Below, in pieces: positions 59,672-64,000 of a stretch of 64,000 bases of DNA. A program made the position numbers and the translations under genes. Under the pieces are notes generated by a model. It saw only the letters and a list, made by a program, of their open reading frames with translations. It had not been told where the DNA came from and did no database searches. Each line of letters opens with the position of its first letter. Positions within the stretch are counted from its first letter, which is position 1. This stretch comes from Larix kaempferi (taxonomy: Eukaryota; Streptophyta; Pinopsida; Pinales; Pinaceae), in the NCBI GenBank assembly GCA_027924585.1, contig BSBM01000442.1:9936001-10000000 (forward strand), written 5' to 3'.

Positions 59672-61461
59672 AGTGGTCAACTTCCTCTTAATCCTTGAAT
59701 CACTGGATAACTTCTTGAAGTCCCCTGAAGTGAATTATTCTCCATTGTCGTATCTAAAGGTCTTGATCTTCTTATCAGTTTGTTTTTCTATAAAGGCTTT
59801 GAATTCCTTGAAATTATCAAGCACTTCATCTTTTTTCTTCAAGAAATAAACCCAAGTATTCCTAGAGAAATCATCAATGAAGGAAACACAATATACATAC
59901 CCACTCAGAGAACTGGATGAAATTGGACCACATACATCGGAGTGTATAATTTCCAAAATTCCTTTTGCCTTGCCTTCACTGCTTGGGAATGCCATCTTTG
60001 TGTTATTTCCTTTTGTACATCCTTTGCAAACACCTTCATGCTTTGACTAGATTTCAGAAAGACCTTCTGCGTCTTTGCTTGCAATTTGTGGTGCTCTATA
60101 GTGCACATGTGCAAGCCTTCTATGCCAAATTTCACTTGGCTCCATGGATTCATGTACCATGGCTTGTTCAGGTTGTCCCTTCAATTTGTACAATCCTCCC
60201 TCTTTCTCTCCAATCACTACTGCACCATCTATGATCTTACCTTTTGGCCACATAAGTACTTGTCCATCCACAAATGCAACTCTCATCCCTTTTTCATCCA
60301 AAGAGCCTAGTGAGAGAAGATTCTTATTGAGTCCAATTACATATAGAACATCTTGCATCTTTAAAGACTTCCTAGATTCTAACTTGTAAGAGGATTCACC
60401 ACTTCCTTTGATTGGGTATTGATAGTCATCCCCAAGTTTCACCTTATGAGGTGACTCATGTTCAGATAGGTCCATAAGAGATTCTTTAAATCCCATCATA
60501 TGTTTGGAAGCCCCACTATCAATAAGACAATCATTACACCCATGTGTAACAGTACCTGTGATAGAAGAGATTAGAACATATTCTTCGTCACTTGAAGAGT
60601 TTCCACTTTCTTCCTTAGTCTTCCTTCTGGGAGGTTCATCATCCTTAGCAACATGAGCATGATATCTCTTCTTGATGTGCTTCTTCTTTTTGTTGTTGAA
60701 GCCTTTTCTATTCCTGGGACATTCTGAGGCATAGTGTCCCTTCTCATCAGATGAGTAGCATCTAATGTGAGAGAGATCTTTATTCTTTTGATGATGGTGA
60801 AAAGGTTTCTTGTGATAAGGTTGCTCCCTCTTAAACTTACTTCTCCTAGTGTGAGTTGTGAGAGCTTGGTCTTCACTTCCCATCTTTTCTTCTCGAGCCA
60901 CAAGCCTAGATTCTTCTTGTGAGCATTCCTCCGATAGTCTACTAAAGGAAATCAATTTCCTTCTTGCAGAGATTCCTTGGATGAAGGAGTCCCATGACCT
61001 AGGTAGGCCATTCAAAGTGGTCATCACAATTTCTCAATTATCCACCACTTCATCCTCAACTTAAGTTGTTATTTGATTTGAGAGACCTTAGTAAAGTAGG
61101 ATTGGATAGTCTCTCCATTCTGGATCTTTACACTCTTCAATTGGTTCCGCAATGTCATCTTCCAATTTATATTCTTTCCTTCAAACAACTTGGTTAAGGA
61201 ATAAAACATGTCCTTGGGTGTCTTTCGAGAAGACACGTGTGGTATGAGATGGTATTTGATGTAATATTCAATGATTCTCTTGGCCTTGACAAAGTTCTTC
61301 TTATGTAAATACTTAGCCTCATCTCCCTCTGGAACTGGAATCTCTTCACTTATGTAGGTGTCCAATTCATCCTCTTCTAGGATTAACCCAATCCTATACT
61401 TCCATGCTCATAAATTATCATCCCCTTCAAGCTTATCCTCAAGGTTGGTGTTGTGAGACAT
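59672..61461 (-). pseudogene. Copia D gag-protease-integrase, broken by the gypsy insertion
   Basis: Minus strand, starting at Met 61461. Gag (61461-about 60750) has a TGA where copia E has CGA, and a TAA after VSQIK. The zinc knuckle reads CYSSDEKGHYASEC, so its second Cys is Ser. The protease motif DCLIDSGASKHMMG (about 60520) is intact, and the pre-integrase region IWHRRLAHVHYRAP ends at about 60047. After a frame change the integrase core begins (IHSDVCGPI, FIDDFSRNTWVYF, RYDNGE, 59995-59735) and stops at 59672, where the gypsy LTR starts. The rest would lie beyond the left window edge. Confidence 0.88.
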
Positions 61462-62006
61462 CTTAATGAGAAACTCAAATGGAAATAAAAAATTTAGATA
61501 TTACCACTTGAATTGTTGAATCTGGATCTAGAGCTGGCTAGGGTTTGTCAGAGAAACCCTAAAAATCCAAACTTGGAATTTCAAACTTCTCTCTGGACAA
61601 GGAGATGCAATTGAATGAGGTGAGCAAGATGGTGTGCTCGGATTTTGAAAACTTCAAAAAATTACCCCTCAAAATTGACATGCAAAATTTGGATCTGCAA
61701 TTTCTGTCAAAATTTGGTTTTCTAGTTAAAATCCCGAACTACGGTTTGATAGAGCCCGGGGTTCTGCCCAACCAAAAAGTTCGATCTTGGTCTCTAAACT
61801 TCAATTTTTCTAAGGAGCATCCAGCCATGGTCTAAGATTCCAAAAATTCCAACTTTTGCAAAAACCCTAAATTCTCGCAGCAGTGAGAGACCAAAAACTG
61901 AAAGTGCTCAGAATTGAATTATGTTTCAATAGAAAGATGTGCCTTCCTTAGGAGAGTCAGCCTAGAATCCTGCCTTTGATGATCTATGGAGAGAAACCCA
62001 AAAATT
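61462..62006 (-). other. Copia D leader
   Basis: Untranslated leader of the minus-strand copia, with the GGGTTTCTCTGACAAACCC-type sequence also seen in the leaders of copias B, C and E. The unspliced GTAATATC form of the donor site follows TCAAGTG at about 61503. It is cut at 62006 by copia E. Confidence 0.6.
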
Positions 62007-62621
62007 TGTTGATGTATATGTAACTTCAGAATGTTTTTCATCTGTGTATTATATATATATATATATATTTATTGTACCCTTATAAGAGATGTGTTATTCC
62101 TCTATAAGGAAGTGTCGTCATGTGGATTGACAAGTGTCGCAAGTGTGTGTACTTGCCGATGGGTTATTAGACCACCATGTGGGGTTGGCCCTGATTTATA
62201 TATACTATAATGTGGATGTATCTAAGTAGACAAGTCAGCCCCATTAGGTCACTGGGAAAAAAGGTGAGTATAAATAGAGATAGGAGATCTCTATTTTACT
62301 CACTCGAAAAAGTAACTCACTATCTATCTTAAAGTGGCGCACAAGTGAGGAGGAGGAGGATCATCTGCTAGGAGACTATCTCAGTGTTATTTGGTTGTAT
62401 TTTGGTTGAGCCATTGCTCTCTCTATCTCTGAGGAAGTTGTGGGGTTTTTCACCTTAGGGTTTTCCCCACGGAAACTCTGTGTCTCTTGTCTCTATGCTT
62501 TTGATTCTTGTGATGCTTGTGATGCTTGTCATATTAAGATTGTCATGCATTGATATACTGTAGATGTTATTCTCTTAGAAAAGATCCTATAGTATGGTGA
62601 ATTAATACTCAAAATTTAACA
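62007..62621 (+). repeat. Copia E 5' LTR
   Basis: 615 bp, TG...CA. It has a (TA)n run at about 62050-62069 and a TATAAATAGAG box near 62270. It is followed by a perfect TGGTATCAGAGC primer site. Confidence 0.9.
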
Positions 62622-62639
62622 TGGTATCAGAGCTAACCT
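62622..62639 (+). other. Copia E primer binding site
   Basis: TGGTATCAGAGCTAACCT directly after the LTR, the undamaged form of the initiator tRNA-Met site that is mutated in copias A, B and C. Confidence 0.88.
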
Positions 62640-63150
62640 GAGAAGAAGACATTTTGTAGTGACGGAAGCTTGTGTTCTTTGTTTATTGGGTTTCTCTCCA
62701 TAGATTTTTGAAAATCAGTATAGTAGATTGACTCTACTCATCAAGGTGCATCTATCTGTCCAATCAGAATTCAGTTTCGAGCATTTTCATATTTGGCCCT
62801 AAACATTAGGGTTTCCACAAAAAAAGGAGTTTATGGAATCTGAAGACACAGCTGGAAGCTCCTTACAAAAATCGAATTTTAGAGCTTTGGATCAAGATTT
62901 TTGGCTGGGTAGATCTCCGGGAAACTCAAACCCTAATTTAGGGCTCTCCCTAGTGAACCCGGGAGGACAAAAAGGCAATTTTGAAGGGCAAGACTTTGTT
63001 GATCTCAAATTCTGAATGTACCAAGCTGATCAGCTCACCAAGGCGCATCTTTCTTTCCTTTCGGAAATTTGAAATTCACATTTTGAATTCTTAGGGTTTC
63101 TCTGACAAACCCTAATCTGGGACCAGATCCAGTTTTCAACACTTCAAGTG

Positions 63151-63263
63151 GTAAGTCCTAAATCTTCTCTATTTCCATTTGAAGTACTCTTAAAGATGTC
63201 TCTCCACACCAAGCTTGAGGATAAGCTTGAAGGGGCTGATAACTTCCGAGCCTGGAAGTATAG
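63151..63263 (+). other. Candidate intron overlapping the gag start of copia E
   Basis: 113 bp starting GTAAGTCC after TCAAGTG and ending GGAAGTATAG before GATTGGG, with a branch-like CTGATAAC about 24 nt before the AG. Copias B and C join TCAAGTG directly to GAT(T/A)GGG, lacking exactly this segment. The segment includes the gag start codon, so splicing would remove it. Confidence 0.5.
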
Positions 63264-64000
63264 GATTGGGTTAATCCTGGAAGAGAATGAGTTGGACTCA
63301 TATGTGAAAGAAGACATCCCTATCCCAGAGGATGAAGAGGCCAAGGCATTGCACAAGAAGAACTTGGTCAAGGCAAATAGAATCATTGCTGATTCCATTA
63401 AAGACCATCTCATACCCCATGTGTCTTCTCTTAAGACACCCAAGGAGATGTTTGACTCGTTGACCAAGCTGTTTGAAGGAAAGAACATAAATCGGAAGAT
63501 GACCCTGCATAACCAATTGAAAGGAGTAAAGTTTCAGAATGGAGAAACCATTCAATCCTATTTTTCAAGGGTCTCCCAGATCAAGGAACAACTAGAAGCA
63601 GTGGATGAAATGGTGGAGAATGGTGAAGTGGTGATGACCACTCTAAATGGCCTACCCAGGTCATGCGATTCCTTTATCCAAGGAATTTGTGCAAGGAAGA
63701 AGTTGATATCCTTCAGTAGACTTCGAGAAGAATGCTCACAAGAAGAAGCAAGGCTTGTGGCACGTGAAGAAAAGATGGGGAATGAAGATCAAGCTCTCAC
63801 AACTCACACTAGGAAAGGAAAGTCCAAGAGAGAGCCATCTCACTCCAAGAGATCTTCACATCACTTCAAAGAAAGAAGAATATGCTTCACCTGTAATGAG
63901 AAAGGACATATTGCCATAAATTGTCCCAACAACAAGAAGGACAATAACATCCCCAACAAGAAGAAGAAGGGTAGCAAAAGAAGGTTTCATGCTCATGCTA
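63196..64000 (+). CDS. Copia E gag, open to the window edge (partial)
   Basis: 268 codons open from Met 63196 with no stop, continuing beyond 64000. The start follows a typical Ty1/copia gag opening (LEDKLEGADNFRAWKYRIGL), then the UBN2-type capsid region (TPKEMFDSLTKLFEGKN, FQNGETIQSYFSRVSQIKEQ, TTLNGLPRSCDSF). A basic stretch follows, then an intact zinc knuckle CFTCNEKGHIAINC (C-x2-C-x4-H-x4-C) at about residues 232-245. Gag packages element RNA in cytoplasmic particles. It aligns throughout with copia D gag, which is broken, and with the stubs in A, B and C. It is the only undamaged coding region of this size in the window, but pol cannot be judged. Confidence 0.88.
   Translation, partial: MSLHTKLEDKLEGADNFRAWKYRIGLILEENELDSYVKEDIPIPEDEEAKALHKKNLVKANRIIADSIKDHLIPHVSSLKTPKEMFDSLTKLFEGKNINRKMTLHNQLKGVKFQNGETIQSYFSRVSQIKEQLEAVDEMVENGEVVMTTLNGLPRSCDSFIQGICARKKLISFSRLREECSQEEARLVAREEKMGNEDQALTTHTRKGKSKREPSHSKRSSHHFKERRICFTCNEKGHIAINCPNNKKDNNIPNKKKKGSKRRFHAHA

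Larger units (their letters stand above)
62007..64000 (+). mobile_element. Copia E: 5' part of a B-type Ty1/copia element with open gag
   Basis: The 5' LTR is 62007-62621, the primer site 62622-62639, then a leader and gag from 63196 to the window end. It is inserted in the copia D leader; the left flanking pentamer is AAATT (62002-62006), and the right end is outside the window. The LTR start (TGTTGATGTATATGTAACTTC in part) and LTR end place it with copia B, with clear divergence. Confidence 0.88.

Noticed and set aside
1-64000. Host genes, tRNA or rRNA genes
   Set aside because: All recognisable protein wording is retrotransposon-derived or belongs to the LTR-borne frame. I saw no conserved RNA gene sequence on either strand, though a tRNA scan was not possible.

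Overview
The window is plant nuclear heterochromatin built almost entirely of nested LTR retrotransposons. I see no convincing host gene, rRNA, tRNA or CRISPR array. Very long LTRs, AT-rich non-coding DNA, Ty1/copia RNase H sequences and a Ty3/gypsy pol of a style I associate with gymnosperms make a conifer-like seed plant the best guess. That assignment rests on family resemblance only.

The backbone is one very large Ty3/gypsy element on the minus strand. Its 5' LTR (53783-59671, about 5.9 kb) sits inside a broken minus-strand copia element (59672-62006). Leftward follow a primer-binding-site candidate, gag, protease, an extra RNase H domain, reverse transcriptase, RNase H and integrase (53765 down to 38260), a 3' untranslated stretch, and the 3' LTR, which runs off the left edge. 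The LTR contains a decayed reading frame of about 1,100 codons, rich in coiled coil at its C-terminal end. It lies upstream of a minus-strand TATA box, so it occupies the U3 part of the LTR. I do not recognise the protein.

Insertions with target-site duplications (TSDs) interrupt this backbone. They are a 3.54-kb LTR-like insert (715-4254, TSD AGGTT), copia A (5228-11968, TSD TGTTA) at the very end of a 1.0-kb LTR, a 1.8-kb LTR (14419-16222), copia B (39591-46736, TSD TAGCT) in pol, and a 2.19-kb LTR (48127-50320, TSD AACTT) in the reverse transcriptase. An 11,486-bp segment (7840-19325) was then tandemly duplicated to give 19326-39096. The second copy alone later received a solo LTR (22079-22728, TSD TACAT) and copia C (27562-35126, TSD TATCT). 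At the right edge a further copia, E (from 62007), has an open gag and runs out of the window.

Copias A, B and C are all defective in the same way. Each has a stub of gag, a long non-coding stretch with intron-like signals, a decayed 3' part of pol, and tandem-repeat arrays before the 3' LTR. Copia E shares the B-type LTR, primer binding site and leader but has intact gag, so it could represent the autonomous partner lineage. B and C lack exactly a GT...AG segment that is present in E, as if they descend from a spliced transcript. By-eye LTR divergence (A about 7%, B about 2%, C about 0.5%) agrees with the nesting order.
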